A model generated the notes under the pieces. That model did not search any database, was not told the origin of the DNA, and worked only from the letters and a program-made list of their open reading frames with translations. A stretch of DNA of 64,000 nucleotides, taken from the NCBI GenBank assembly GCA_017591395.1, contig WEDG01000348.1:1-64000 (forward strand). Reading direction: 5' to 3'. Source of the DNA: Schistocephalus solidus. Lineage: Eukaryota; Platyhelminthes; Cestoda; Diphyllobothriidea; Diphyllobothriidae. The position numbers and the translations under genes were made by a program. This document shows, piece by piece, positions 44,464-56,460 of this stretch; within the stretch, counting starts at the first letter, position 1, and the number at the start of each line of letters is the position of its first letter.

Positions 44464-44874
44464 GGTAAGGTTTCCTTGTATGATCGCCTAAGCGGGACAC
44501 AGTAATAGGAACCATTACCAATATATGTGGTTTTGCACCCAATTCCAAGTAAATTAGGTTAAGGATTAAGCTGAGGGTTAGCGTTAAGTTTAGGTTCAGG
44601 TTTAAGTTTGAGGTTAGGGCGAGAGTTTGAGTTAGGTTAATGGTTAGGCTAAGAGTTAAGGATATTATCGTGTTAACCGTAGGGCTTATGTTTAAGGTAG
44701 GGCTAGCGTTAAGATAAAGGGGGACAATGTAGTTTTGTGTTAGGGTTAGTGTTAGCGTTAAGACACGGGTATGTTTACCCTTCCTTTAATGTACCGTAAC
44801 CCTCGTATTTTGAGCGGGCGGGGTGGTTCCTATTCCCGCGCACTGCTTAGGCAACCATACAAGGTATCCCTACC
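44464..44874. mobile_element. Complete MITE with ~50 bp TIRs and TTAGGG-like interior
   Basis: The left end GGTAAGGTTTCCTTGTATGA then TCGCCTAAGCGGGACACAGT and AATAGGAACCA is inverted at the right end (TGGTTCCTATTCCCGCGCAC, then TGCTTAGGCAACCATACAAG, then GTATCCCTACC). The interior is about 310 bases of degenerate GGGTTAG, GGTTAAG and GTTTAGG units. There is no reading frame for a transposase. Related pieces lie at 11420, 20592, 26205 and 1725, and possibly 52310. Direct target duplications could not be identified with confidence. Confidence 0.8.
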
Positions 44875-45590
44875 CCACCTTCGGGTGGCGCTGAATTACA
44901 CCCTTTTGGGTGGTCTCCTGTGACATCAAGGTCAGCCGGAGTCTTCGCCGTGACAAGTCCAAGTCAACTATTTAAGTCAAACAGTCGGGCAAATATGTAC
45001 TGACCCCACTACCCGTGCTTCTCGACCCCACTGACACTGATTCCCTCTGTCATCTGCTTTTGACCACAATCCACAACTTTCTGCCGTAGCCACACACACT
45101 AAAGCCTCCTCACTTATCCTTTCCGTCTATGCATTGGCCATTGTGCCCCCATTCCTCATCGTCTAATTACTAATTTCTTCGCTCGGCATCAACACCCTCG
45201 GCGTCACTTCACGGCGTTCTTGGTCTCGGCTGCAATACTTGTGGCAGTCTGTCCTATTAATCGCCAGTGCGGTCCCTTGTCAACATCGCCTTCGCTCCAT
45301 CTAGCATCCCATATCAATTAAACGCTTGTGTCGTGTAACTTGGCCCCGGCATAGCGACGGCTTAACGTCTATCGACGTTGTGCCCAATGTCGATTGGTTG
45401 CAGACGGACGAAGCTCGGTCGCACGCACGCACGCACACATGCACGCACACACCTCGTGTCAGGGCATGTGGCTAGCTAAGACAATTGCTGCCGCTGCCTT
45501 CAGTACCGTTTGTACGCTCCCATGTTGCAGTAAAGGTTATCCTGCTGGCTCCTTATCTCCTTGAATTTTTGTTTGGGAAACCTACATTTG
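44875..45590. other. Anonymous sequence
   Basis: Nothing recognised except a short ACGC/CACA-rich tract near 45421-45452. Confidence 0.4.
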
Positions 45591-45594
45591 CCGA

Positions 45595-45785
45595 CCACTG
45601 CGATTCGGCAGATGCACCATCGCTCGCGTCAGTGACAACTACCGGACTGCGTCTTTGGTAGAACGCGAGATTAGCATGAGGTGCTGATGACAGAAGCGAT
45701 GAGCTGGGTGAAATCCGGAAGTGCTCAGGGCCTTGACGTACCGAAGATGAGGCTGCATGTTCAGCCCACAAGGCGACTGCAATAT
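45595..45785 (+). pseudogene. LINE EEP C-terminal scrap
   Basis: RMHHRSRQ near 45607 and VLMTEAMSWVKS...LDVPKMRLHVQPTRRLQ near 45678-45783 align with copy B ([42 protein letters not shown]). The DHR motif is lost. A small, old fragment. Confidence 0.5.
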
Positions 45786-45853
45786 AACAAAGAACCAGCT
45801 AGGCCAAATACTGTAGTGTTGAATCCGTATGAAGCCTCCATGGAGTTTAACAT

Positions 45854-46381
45854 TCATCCGAATATAAATCTGGAACGAATCCAAATTCTGTCAGAAAACG
45901 TCGCTCTTGAGGGCAGACGGAATAAATTGTGAGACAGCATCCATTGGATGCCGTTGGATGCACACATTGGCAACTCCGGTCTATCAACTGGTCTGACAAA
46001 TGGTGCAGTGGCTGACAGAGTTAGACAGCCCGTTAGGGTAGTGATTGATGGGAGATCGGGAGGGTTCGCAACAGTGGCGCGGTTGGATAGGTGGTAGTAT
46101 TCATCACCGTCGACACGGGATTGAGGCAGGAATGACGGAGATGGTGGGGATTGATGACGGTTGCCACGGCGGCAGAACATTCGGAATGTGATAAGCAAAT
46201 AACCGTACATCAGCATGTCAACGTTCTGTATTACCATCTCTAGCAGGCTACCGCACGTGTAAAGAGAAAGAAATACAGAAACTGAGCTTAGAACTGCCTC
46301 CCAAATTGATGTTGATTTTTCATCCTTTTGATTCTTGCGTAATCTGTAAGTGTAGCCTATGGCTTCAGTGAGTGAAGCCAT
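45854..46381 (-). other. Unidentified 175-residue open frame
   Basis: Among the longest frames that I could not tie to the repeats. It starts MASLTEAIGYTYRLRKNQKD, has a hydrophobic stretch (VSVFLSLYTCGSLLEMVI) around residues 34-51, then a Ser/Pro-rich middle. No family motif is visible. It lies between two LINE endonuclease scraps, and its start region overlaps a segment (46372-46440) that is repeated near 40795-40860, so it may be repeat-derived or chance. Confidence 0.2.
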
Positions 46382-46479
46382 TTTTGCTGAAAATTTGGAA
46401 TGAAACTTTCAAAATTAAGCGTATCCATCTCTCTTCTCAGTGGTGACCGCCGAGGGGGAGTTGTGTGAGGGGCGGTTAC

Positions 46480-46770
46480 GGAGTCAGCAGGCGGATTCGT
46501 CAGGTTATTGTTGCATTGGGTCCGGGGATATCCGAAGAGGCTAGTGGCAGGCAGAACAGCCGTCTGACGTCTTCGTCCCTGATGGCCAAGGCGACTCCGG
46601 CTTCTCGTAACCCTGCCCTTGGACGTCCGCTCTAGATGGTGGACCTGGTAACTACTTCCTTCAGCTGGCCCTATTCAGCGAAGCGGAGCTCACTGAGAGC
46701 CACAATGCCCACTTGTAGCTGGCCAGTTCAGCGGGCGACCTAAGCCATCCTACTTTTTGGACAGTGTCAC
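46480..46770 (-). pseudogene. LINE EEP endonuclease scrap, minus strand
   Basis: The minus strand gives ELASYK near 46730, then in neighbouring frames IVALSELRFAE, GQLKEVVT, SGRP and VALAIRDEDVRRLFCLPLA near 46600-46550. This follows the order of copy B ([45 protein letters not shown]). It is divergent enough to be an older subfamily. Confidence 0.6.
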
Positions 46771-46799
46771 ACTGGCAGCCCCCGTGAATGCACGGGATG

Positions 46800-47459
46800 G
46801 GGACAGAGGTTGTTGTTTGCTGTTTTCGCGTTCATAAACCACGATCAGCTTGCCAACGGTGTGTTTTATCAACAACTTTTTATAGCAACTTTTCTATCCA
46901 ACTACTAGGGTTAGGCTAAAGCAGCTAGTAGGAGACACTCACCACCGGAACAAGGGAGTTTAGGACTACCGCGTAAAGACGCACAAACGCCAGATACCAT
47001 CATCTAGTTTTAGCCTACCGGTCACGGACGATTACCAGGGTGTGGTTACGTGCTAAGCTAACGGTTTCATGGAGTCACTGGTGAGAGCTAAGTGCCAGGA
47101 CGCGGCGAAGCAGAAGTATCCACCAAGGTTTATGGATGCGTTCGGCGAGAACTGTCAGTGTACCGGTTATAGCCGCTTCTTACCGCCATAGTTTTCTATG
47201 CGTAATAGCAGGCCCAGTTGGCGTCGACTATGCTGCATCTTCTTGCACGGTAATTAACAGCATTGCATGTGGGACAGGGGACACTCGTCATTGTACGGTT
47301 GTGCAAAGGTCGTCCAAACGTATCAATGAACCTGGTGTAAAACGTACAGCTTCAAAGTGAGGCCCTGGCCATGGCTCTGCAACGCGAGAGTTTGACATTC
47401 GCGAACGACTATATCCGTCGTGTGCCCAACGGCGTGATGGGATCAGGGCTGTTACTTGC
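46800..47459. other. Anonymous sequence
   Basis: Nothing recognised. Confidence 0.35.
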
Positions 47460-48110
47460 ATTTGCATTAGTTTATAGTGAGGTAGGCTTGCGGAGCATCA
47501 ACCACACGCTTCCTCCCTCATTCACGAGACTCTGGTGGCTAAATGGTATCAAGGTGACCGGAGTTTATCTCCAGCGCAATGGCTGACAAAGTTCAACGCT
47601 CCTTCTACGCTAGCCATACACGAGCTGGTCCCCAAAGACATGTATTAGGTTTGAGCAGAGGGGCAGCTCCGCCCTCCAACTGAGAGTCTCATAGAGACCA
47701 CATTCAGAATGAATCATTGAGCCTGGCTCTCCGCCCTGAGAGGACCGACAGTAAGTTGAGAGCTTTCATCGTGAATGGGTTAATCGCATCCGATATTTTT
47801 AGTGAGGAATGCACTGAGGTTTCCATGGGGATTGAGTCCCCATAGTCAACTTCACTTTACCTCTCACATGCGCCTGTGGGCTAATCGAGTCTGTCAACCG
47901 CCTGGTACTGCGATTGGGTGCGATGGCTGACACAGCACGAAGGCTCTAAGTCTGGGCGTGCAATCACGCTCCCCCAATATGGCATTTGTTGCGGGATGGA
48001 CGGACTCCGCGCAGCCTGGTTACCGCGTGCCGTGCTCCAACTTGGCCCCCGTATTGGTGCAACGCATCTAAAGCGCAGCCTGTTATGGGGGTCCGGCTGC
48101 AGCACAGTTT
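47460..48110 (-). mobile_element. Very diverged LINE 3' tail
   Basis: On the plus strand, GCGGAGCATCAACCACACGC then TTCCTCCCTCATTCACGAG, GGCAGCTCCGCCCTCC and AATCATTGAGCCTGGCTCTC echo the inverted LINE tail (compare 18630-18840). The match is patchy. Confidence 0.4.
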
Positions 48111-51100
48111 ATATACACTGTCCCGTGAAAGGCTCAGACAAGGTTCAGTTTGGATTGCTTTCTACGTTTTGGAGTGACATGTCCATTAGGTTTTAAACTG
48201 TCAGTGATACTGTTCTGTCTCACGGTGACATTTTTAAGGCATACCCGGTGTAATTTAAATATTGCAATCTATGCGTGGTCGATTGGTTAGCCTACTAAAG
48301 GGGGTCGTTGAGCATGCTTTCTAACGTATGCGAATGGGTGAAATAGACGTTGGCGACGCGTTGGTAGACGTAGATGGGAATAAAGTGAAATAAGTTTATG
48401 AAGAGTCTTTTTATGAAAATTTATCTTAGTTCCTTGCAGAGGGCACATGTGAAACCCCCCAAAATTTTGATAGATAAAGTCAAAGCATGAGTTACAGAGT
48501 GGCTCACAAGCCACTCTGTGCTTGAAGAAGTGGGTCATCTTTTGTTATTATTTTTATATCCATTTTTTTATTAAAGGTTTAAGGAAAATTGAATCCTTTT
48601 TATCCATTTAAGCTAAGTGGTCACATAATTAACGCCAATAGTCCGCCTTGCACAAGCATGTAAGAAACGAATAGTGGGATGCTGATTTATAAATATAATT
48701 AAATGACTTTTACGCGTTGACCAGTCGGAAAAATGTTCAATTATATATTTTCAGGTAGGAAACTGTTGACTTCTGAAATAAAGAATTTTACAAAGTGAAT
48801 TGCAGAAAGGCATCCTTACTTTTTAAAATGTAGCAAGCTTTATGAACTGCTCTCTACTAGCAAAAGCCTCACAACACGACAAATAAGCAATATTAACGAA
48901 CTGAGTCGTTCCTGCTCCATGCAGTTGTATTGTGCAGAAATTACACGGCCTGTGTCTCTGACCTTAGTAACCAGGTGCTCTGGAAATATGATTGCGCTTT
49001 AGGAGAATCAAGTTTAGTAGTGATAACCAAGCCAAAATCAGCTAGGAAGGGGAAACAAAGATAAAATAGATGCTCTGCGATTGCACCTGAAGGAGTTTTT
49101 CGACACCGTTAAAAAGACGACAGCTTTCTTTGCTGAAGGTTAATTTGAGCGTCAAGTCTGCCGATAAAAACCGCCAAGGATGCACTCGTTAGCTGAAATT
49201 TCAGAAACCGAATTCCCCAATGCATTCAATATAAGATAGGAACAACAGGGCTCATTCAGATATTCCGAAACGTTGATCTAAATCATTAAAAAAGTACACT
49301 GCGATGGATTCTGGACATGTTAAGTTATGGAGGAATATGAGATCAATATGGAAACAAATAAATTTCTTTTTTTTCTTGATGTACTATCTCCTCTTCTTAA
49401 ATGAAGAAATTCACATAAAAGCACCGTCAACTCCGAATACTGATACAAACCCTAAGTGAATTACTTTTTCATTGTACATTTAGGGTAAAAATTCTGACTT
49501 CATGGCTAAGTTCTCTTCTCTTCGGTTTGCAGTAAATACTATGACCTTCGTTGATGAACGCTCACCGATAGCTAAGGGAACTCACTGTCCTGTTCTGCCT
49601 TTGAGCTCACTCGAGCCCTGCCAGCAACCGCACAGCGGCTATTAGTAGTAAAGGCCGATGAGGACTGTCGACAAAATACAAGGATGACTTAGTCTCCCCT
49701 CGTCTTTGCCGGCATTGTTGATCTGCTCCTTAATCCTGTGGCCCCATGATCACCGATACGTTTATGGAACATCGCTAGAAAAATTAAAACTTAAGTGAGC
49801 TATTGAGAAATGGAATTGCTGTAGGCTATTTCGGCGATAGCTCTGCATTTGCCAAATGAGAGTCGTGTAATTTGGACGGCCTTTCATCAAGGAGGAAGAT
49901 TTTAACGTCAGTCCCTCTCCAGCCAAACCCATAAAAACATAGAAAAACCAGTTCCAGTCCCAGATGCCGCATAAAGCAGAAACCCGGAAGACATTGGCTC
50001 TAACAACGTCCATGAAAAACAGGAGAGGTCATTATAAGATTCTCTCTACCTGGCATATCACCTTGAGCCAGGAACGAAGACTGACTCTCAATTTCTATGT
50101 GCAATCTGCAGAATATATTCTGCGTATGCGTTAAAAAGATGAGTTTGTCTTCGTACTTAATCCTTTAAGCGAATTTTCACCCATATAAATCCCCTCTAAG
50201 ATTAACCACCGGAGATCGCTGCTACATACCTCTTTAAAGTTGTCGTTTCAAACAGACTCGGAAGGGCAGCTGCTGAGTCCTCTGTTAATCTGCCCATACA
50301 ATGTTCGCACTGTGCAGTTAACTTTATGATGGCTCTTCACCGTCTGTTCAGTCACCCAGAAGATAAGGCTGATTACCTTTTCAGATTTCCCGCCCGGCAA
50401 AATTTTATTTGTTCCCTGTCGAGCCTGTTTCCCAAATGAGGGGTGAGTCCTGCCCTGTCTATCCTTGGCTGTGGCACTACTGCGTCCATCTCGATCGCTG
50501 CCTTGGCTCATCTAGTGAATACTGGCCACCAAGTCGGTGGCCGTTGCCTCACGAGTATTGCACCGTGCTACAAATGGTCGACCTCACCAGGTCAACAACA
50601 CAATGGCGGTGGTCACGGCACCTCTGGATACGCTCTAACCTATATTCACGAAAGACACTCTGCTCCGGACCTTAACCGCCATAACTAAATCCTTCCAAAC
50701 TGTCCCCGTAGCTGACATGATAGACAACCCATTAAACAGCGCACTGCGACAAAGCCGTCAACCTCACTTCACCCATTCACTTCGTTGTGGCCTCACGTCA
50801 CCCACACCATCCATTCTACCACCCGACTCTGTGCGGAATCCTACGCACCTTCCCCTCTGAGTCTTCTACGCGGGCCTGGCTGTTACACCAAAGTATTCCT
50901 TTGAATAAAGGTCGACCGATGAATAACGGAAACGGATGTCGAGGACCTTTTGGGTCTCAAACCGTCCGATACCTTTTTGCAGGGTTTATTATTAAACCTT
51001 TGAACTGACATGCGATTTTTTCGCTTTTACTATTTGGATCCCTATGAAAGTCCTCAAACCAAACCTTCTATCCTTCTTTTACTTGCAATCACTGCAAAGA

Positions 51101-52309
51101 GAACCGTGCGAAAATCGAGAGCATATAGTTTATCTTGTTTGAATTATCTTCTAATGACGATTCCCTTATTCCAGGAAATAAATTATGAACTCAAAAGCCA
51201 TTCGGACTTTCGGCTGTTTATCGATTCATATTTTGAGGCAGTCCAATAAACTTCACCTTCAAGTTGTTTGAAGGCGTTATTGTTCACGGCTTCTACCTAG
51301 CGGCGTGAAATAGCCAAGTTAAAAAGACATATTAGATAATTCTCATACGCTTGGATGTGATCAGTCATAGGCAATCATTTACAGAACTGAAACAAGCCTG
51401 CAAGTGCAGGATGTCACACGTCGTCCGGTCCCAAAACCACAAATATTTAGTGATCTGCAAAACCTTAATAGAAAAGTAGATAAAAGTACAAGCCTTATTA
51501 GATGTTCTGTGACTATGGAAGTCAACGTACATAGGGGACAAAAGTGCAAGTAGACCGAACGAAATGCGCATGGCCGAACCATCTAGGTGAGTCATACGTC
51601 AAAACATAGAGGAGTTGGTTTCACGTAGATCTGCGAGTCGTCCAGAGATCAGACCAGATAATTATCTATCTTCACTAAGATTGACGCGTATGCAATTAGG
51701 ACTCTTAATCCAGAGCTACCATTGTGTCAGCAGTTGTGTTACCAGATGTGTGTTACAGATGTCAAAGCCTTTAAACGGTCTGACTGTTAGAATTCTTCAT
51801 CGGTTCGACCGGTGGAGGCTGTTGAGACAATAGGGATGATGTGTGTACACGTAACTTGCTAATCAGTCCCTTCCATTTTGTGTTCACCATCCTAGTTTTC
51901 CGTTTTCACCTCCGGACTTCTATAATTTCATGGACAGTCAGCGTGGTGGAGTGCGGTTGATAACACCGGAATGGTCACGTAGGTTCAATTGATCTTGAGT
52001 ACGCGTTGATTGGTTTCACCCATAGTCATGGTCTGCGTAAGGTGCTACCCTCGTGGCCTTAAAGATACTGTGTAAATAAAAACTCCTCATGGCACTTCGA
52101 GGATTCTGTCCGTCGGCGCCGACAGCTACATGCCCCTGTGCTGCCATAGACATATGTTGCTGAAGCAAGCCAATAGGCATCTCTTTGGAATGTATCACAG
52201 AGATAGACTGACCTGTGGTCCTCACCTCTTGCGTCCTCCTCATGGATTGTACGCTGTCATGCAGAGCACTAACATAGTTTTTGGGTAAGAACCCAGGCAA
52301 TGTTGCGGT
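48111..52309. other. Long anonymous interval
   Basis: No gene recognised over 4.2 kb. A segment at 49550-49735 (TGAACGCTCACCGATAGCTA, AGCAACCGCACAGCGGCTAT) is the reverse complement of the SINE upstream block, followed by CGTCTTTGCCGGCATTGTTG, a SINE end. The remaining frames (48287-48538, 50409-50688, 51365-51595, 52016-52300) show no motif. Any of them could be exons of a host gene, but I cannot show it. Confidence 0.4.
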
Positions 52310-52560
52310 GATATTGTGCCAAATTCAACGAAAGGTACGTATCTCCATGTTCTAGCACTAACTCTGGGTGATTGACTATGACTTAAACTTAACCCCAACA
52401 GTGTAATTCCTTTAAATCGAACCTCCTAAGCTTAACCTTAATCCTACCCCTCTTATTCCCAGCCCTAAACCTAGCTTTCACCCCATCTTAACACTACTCC
52501 TTATCCCTACCTTCTAACGTTACTAATCCCCTGAATTTTGCTGGTGCAACTGGTATTACA
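52310..52560. repeat. CCTAACCC-like degenerate repeat, possibly a MITE
   Basis: TTGTGCCAAATTCAACGAAA near 52314 resembles the MITE's TTGCGCCAAATTCAAAGGAA. It is followed by about 200 bases of CTTAACC/CCTAAACC-type units (the complement of the TTAGGG-like interior). Inverted ends were not found. Confidence 0.4.
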
Positions 52561-52780
52561 GGGTTTCTATTCACGTTTTAAACGGCTGTAAATTCAACAA
52601 AGTTATGTGGTCTGGATTGCGTTTGCGACTTTCCCGTATCCGATTTCTTCTAGTTTTGGTTGGTTATTTTTACCAAGATCAACCGTTACGGGAAGACGAA
52701 AGCCATTTCTGGTGACCACATGCTGTGCGAAGATAAAATATCCGTGGGCTGTGGAGACTCATTAGTTCTTATGGCTACAC

Positions 52781-54460
52781 ACGGGGTGTAGGGGTACTAA
52801 AGGGGTAGCACCACACAAGATAGCATGTGGTCGCTCCATTTGTCTCGTACAGGTGGTGAATGCCCTGTGGCCGCCTCTAACTGGAACCCAACTCACCTGT
52901 GGCCTCGAAGTTGGGTTCTTCCCAGCGCCACACCCCGGCAACCGTCACGACTGCTGGCTAAACCAGCGTGAGGGTCTCCAGTGCTGTGTGTGCCTCCACA
53001 CCCGGTATGTCTGACTCCCCACCTCACCTCCCCTCAAAAAGTCCTACGGTGGGGCGACAGCAACCCCGTAGGCGGCCCAGGCTAACTCCGGGTCGTTCTC
53101 CCACTCAAAACAAAACCGTAACCCATAGTGAGTTCGGCAGCCGTCTGATGTCCGAGCAGCCCCATTTAGGACAGCACTCGCTTGCCTCCTCGCGGAGCGA
53201 AGGGCTAGCAAAGCGTGCCCTAAACAAATGCTGGGTATCACGTCTTCTGCAGGCCGCGCCGCAGATCGCAAAATACGCGGTCGTAAAACTCAAACAAACA
53301 ACAATACCCCCGTCCCCATCCCCTCGCTCGATACCCCTCCAGGCTGCTCGGGTGAGTCCACTCACACCAGCAACCTGGAATGCTCGTTCCCTTTTAGACA
53401 ATCCTAGGAGCAACCGGCCGGAACGGAGGACGGCGCTAGTCGCTCGGGAACTGGCGCGCTACAAGGTGGATATTGCTGCTCTCAGCGAGACCCGATTCTC
53501 TGAGCAGGGTCAGCTGAGGAGGTGGGTGCCGGCTACACCTCTTCTGGAGCGGCCGGCCAAAGGCAGAGCGACGCGACGCTGGTGTTTGCCTTTTGCCATC
53601 CGGAACGACATCGTGGGCATGCCCCGGTCTCGCCGCAGGGTATAAATGATCGCCTGATGAGCCTCCGCCTGCCTCTTCGGGGAGACCAGTTCGCCACTCA
53701 TCAGCGCCTACGCTCCCCAATGACGAGCTCTGATGCGGCGAAGGACAAATTCTACGAGGACCTGCACGCCTTGCTGGCGACTTTAGGCTGAAAGAGGACA
53801 AAGCTAATTGTCCTTGGTGACTTCAATGCCTGCGTCGGGACGGACCACGCTGCCTGGCAGGGAGTGCTGGGTCCCCACGGTCCCGCGTAGCTGCAACGAT
53901 AACGGCATTCCTTTCTTCTGCGCACGTGTGCGGAACACCGTCTCCCTGCTTGACCAACACCTTCTTCCGCCTTCCGACGCGGGAGAAGGCCACGTGGATG
54001 CACCTCGGTCGCGGTCGCTGGCATCTGCTGGACTATGTTCTCGTCCGGAGGCGAGATCGACAGACGTGCTGGTAACCAGCAGCGATCCGCGATGCCGATG
54101 GTTGGACAGATCACCGCCTCGTCATCTCCCAGATGAGGCTCTGACTGCAACCCCGACGAAGGCCCTGAAGGCAGAGGCCGCCATGTGTTAAATACTCTTT
54201 TTATTAAATTTGCCTGCTCACCGTTTTGATTTCAGCAACCAAAAACCGAGAAACTGGAGGACCTGCATGCTCCAGATGATAACGCTACCGTGGAGACACC
54301 GATGGTGTCAACTAGCAGAAATGTCATCCAGTCTACCGCCTCGATGTCCTTCGGATCGTGCGCACGCCGGACAGGATTGGTTTGAGATATCGATGCTGAC
54401 ATCAGCACTTTATTCGCGGAGAATGGGATTCACACAGCCTACATGGACGATGCCACCAAG
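52781..54460 (+). mobile_element. Zinc-finger LINE 5' half, copy C
   Basis: Starts with the standard 5' end (GTGTAGGGGTACTAAAGGGG). It has the leader, the EEP endonuclease region ([20 protein letters not shown] at 53379; [20 protein letters not shown] at 53460 then a frameshift; [13 protein letters not shown] near 53813 in another frame; MDHR lost to WTDHRLVIS near 54106), and the first part of the RT linker, and stops near 54460 (MDDATKK). Many one-base deletions break the frame. The 3' half is missing, which is unusual for a LINE. Confidence 0.85.
52968..54150 (+). pseudogene. LINE EEP endonuclease, copy C
   Basis: Asn of TWNARSLL and Glu of ALSETRF are present in the first frame (to 53645). 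The Tyr motif is lost ([20 protein letters not shown] in another frame at 53697), and GDFNACVG lies in a third frame. About six frameshifts make this copy clearly more damaged than B, although its bases remain similar. The sequence upstream of LTPATWN is leader. Confidence 0.82.
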
Positions 54461-54759
54461 AAGATGCCGGCGTTCTCAGGCCAACACCGGTTGGAGATGA
54501 AGATGTTTGAGGAGCTGACTGAAACACCGCTGATGCGCGATTGGCTGCCGCCCACGCACGGTTCCGCACCCGTTTCGCCTGATTCAACACCGAAGACGAG
54601 ATGGCTTGATGCTGTTGAGCATTTTGAAATTCTGATATTGTCGTCATTCTCGAGGATAAGATCGCTTTCAGATTACGAATAGGCTGGATTTGATCGGCGT
54701 TTCATTGAAATTGGCCCTGTCAGGCGGATTTCCGGTTCGATTCGACGCAACTCACCGGA
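54461..54759. other. Spacer between facing LINE halves
   Basis: About 300 bases separate copies C and D and match neither. A 79-residue frame (54443-54682) runs out of copy C into it and carries no known motif. Confidence 0.5.
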
Positions 54760-55760
54760 AGCTGGCGGGCGGCAAAGATCATATCGGTTGTTCCGCGGTG
54801 TCGGCGGAAGCCACATTGGCTTTCCGGGAGCAGCCCTGCTCTAGGTGACCGTTCGAAGACGATTGGAGAAGGATACGGGCGAAGATCTTCCCGGCGATGT
54901 TGAGCAACGAGATGCCTCTGTGATTATCACAGAGTTGCCGGTTCCCTTCCGTTTGTAGAGATGGACGATGGTCGCGTCTTTGAAACTCCTGAGGAACTTG
55001 TCCTGGTGCCACATCTCCTGGAAGAGTGTTGTGAGTTCTGCCATCAGCCGGGGCCCACCGTGCTTGTATACTTCCGGTGGGATTGCGTCAGATCCCGGTG
55101 CTTTACCGCTGGAAATCTGCTGCACGGCCCGGATGGTTTCTGGTAGGGAAGGCGGGAGATCCAGGTCATTGTTCGTGTCCACTTGAGGGAGCCGGTCAAT
55201 GGCAGCATCGGAGATGGCTGATGAACAGTTAAGGACATTTCTGAAGTGCTCGGCCCAGCGCTTCAGAATTTGCGATTTCTCTGTCAGCAGTGTTGTGCCG
55301 TCAGAGCTGAGCAGCGGTGCGGACCCCTTGATACACGGGCCGTAGATGGCTTTGATGGCTTTGAAAAAGTTTTTCATTTCATTGCGGTCCGCATACCCCT
55401 GGATTTCCTCAGCCTTTCGGATCATCCAGGCATCCTGCATCTCCCGCATCCCGCAGCCGTTGCTGTACAAGGTGCTGGCATCTGAAAAAGGACTGCTTTG
55501 GTGGCATCAGTCCGAAGGTCCATGTAGGCTTTGTGCTCAGTCCATTTCTTCTCCGCGAGTAAGTTGCTGATGTCGGTGTCATTGTCGTCAAACCAGTCGT
55601 GGTGTCGACGGCGTGCGCGTCCGAGAACATCGAGGGCAGTGGACTGGATGACATTTCGCAGTTGACACCATCGTGTCTCCACGGTAGCATTATTATCTGG
55701 AGCATGCAGGTCCTCCAGGTTCTCGGTTATTTGGTTGCTGAAATCAAACCAGTGAGCAGG
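54760..55760 (-). pseudogene. LINE reverse transcriptase N-terminal half, copy D
   Basis: Minus frames show TRWCQLRNVIQSTALDVLGR near 55680, then the 209-residue frame 55470-54841 with REMQDAWMIRKAEEIQGYAD, KNFFKAIKAIYGPCIKGSAP, LSSDGTTLLTEKSQILKRWA, QQISSGKAPGSDAIPPEVYK and FKDATIVHLYKRKG. A frameshift precedes the DNHRGISLLNIAGKIFARIL block, which lies in the neighbouring frame at 54930-54860. This is the cleanest reading of the RT N-terminal region in the window; it lacks the catalytic palm because the copy ends at 54760. Confidence 0.87.
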
Positions 55761-55800
55761 TAAATTTAATTAAAGACGCTGTAACTTACCTGGTGGCCGC

Positions 55801-56460
55801 TTACCTTGGGGCCTTCGTCGGGGTTGCAGTCGGAGCCTCATCTGGGAGATGACGTGGCGGTGATCTGTCCAACCATCGGCATCGCGGATCGCCTTGGTTA
55901 CCAGCACGTCCTATAGATCTCGCCTCCGGATGAGAACATAGTCCATCAGATGCCAGTGCCACGTCCGAACACGTGCGCAGAAGAAGGAGACCGTTATCGT
56001 TACAGCTACCGAGACCGCGGGGACCCAGCACTCCCTGCCAGGCAGCGTGGTCCGTCCCGTCGCGGGTGTTGAAGTTACCAAGGACAATTAACCTGTCAGC
56101 CTTCGGCACAATCGCCAGCAGGGCGTGCAGGCCCTCATAGATGGCGCTGATGATGGTGGCGAAATGGTCTCCCCGAAGAGGCAGGCGGAGACTCATCAGG
56201 TGATCATTTATACCCTGCGGCCGACAGGGCAGTCGTCCCACAATGTCGTTTCGGATGGCAAAGGCAACACCAGCGTCGCGTCGCTCTTCCTTTGGCCGGC
56301 CACTCCAGAAGAAGGTGTAGCCGGCACCCACCTCCTCCAGCTGACCCTGCTCAGAGAATCGGGTCTCGCTGAGAGCAGCAATGTCCACCTTGTAGCGCGC
56401 CAGTTACCGAGCGACAAGATCTTTCCTCCGTTCCGGCCGGTTGCTCCTAGGGTTGTCTAA
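55801..56460 (-). pseudogene. LINE EEP endonuclease, copy D
   Basis: The minus frame 56388-55801 holds [18 protein letters not shown] (catalytic Glu), [38 protein letters not shown] and [12 protein letters not shown] deletion of about 50 bases removes the [14 protein letters not shown] segment, including the motif after the catalytic Tyr. The key Asp of GDFN is Asn. A later frameshift separates DHRLVIS. The WN motif is upstream near 56480-56460 with the N-terminal part damaged ([16 protein letters not shown]). Inactive. Confidence 0.85.

Noticed and set aside
44515..44823. True telomere or subtelomere array
   Set aside because: The TTAGGG-like units are degenerate and bounded by inverted ends; the window continues with ordinary repeats on both sides.
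54461..54759. Protein-coding spacer between LINE copies C and D
   Set aside because: The frame there starts inside copy C and shows no motif; chance openness is sufficient.
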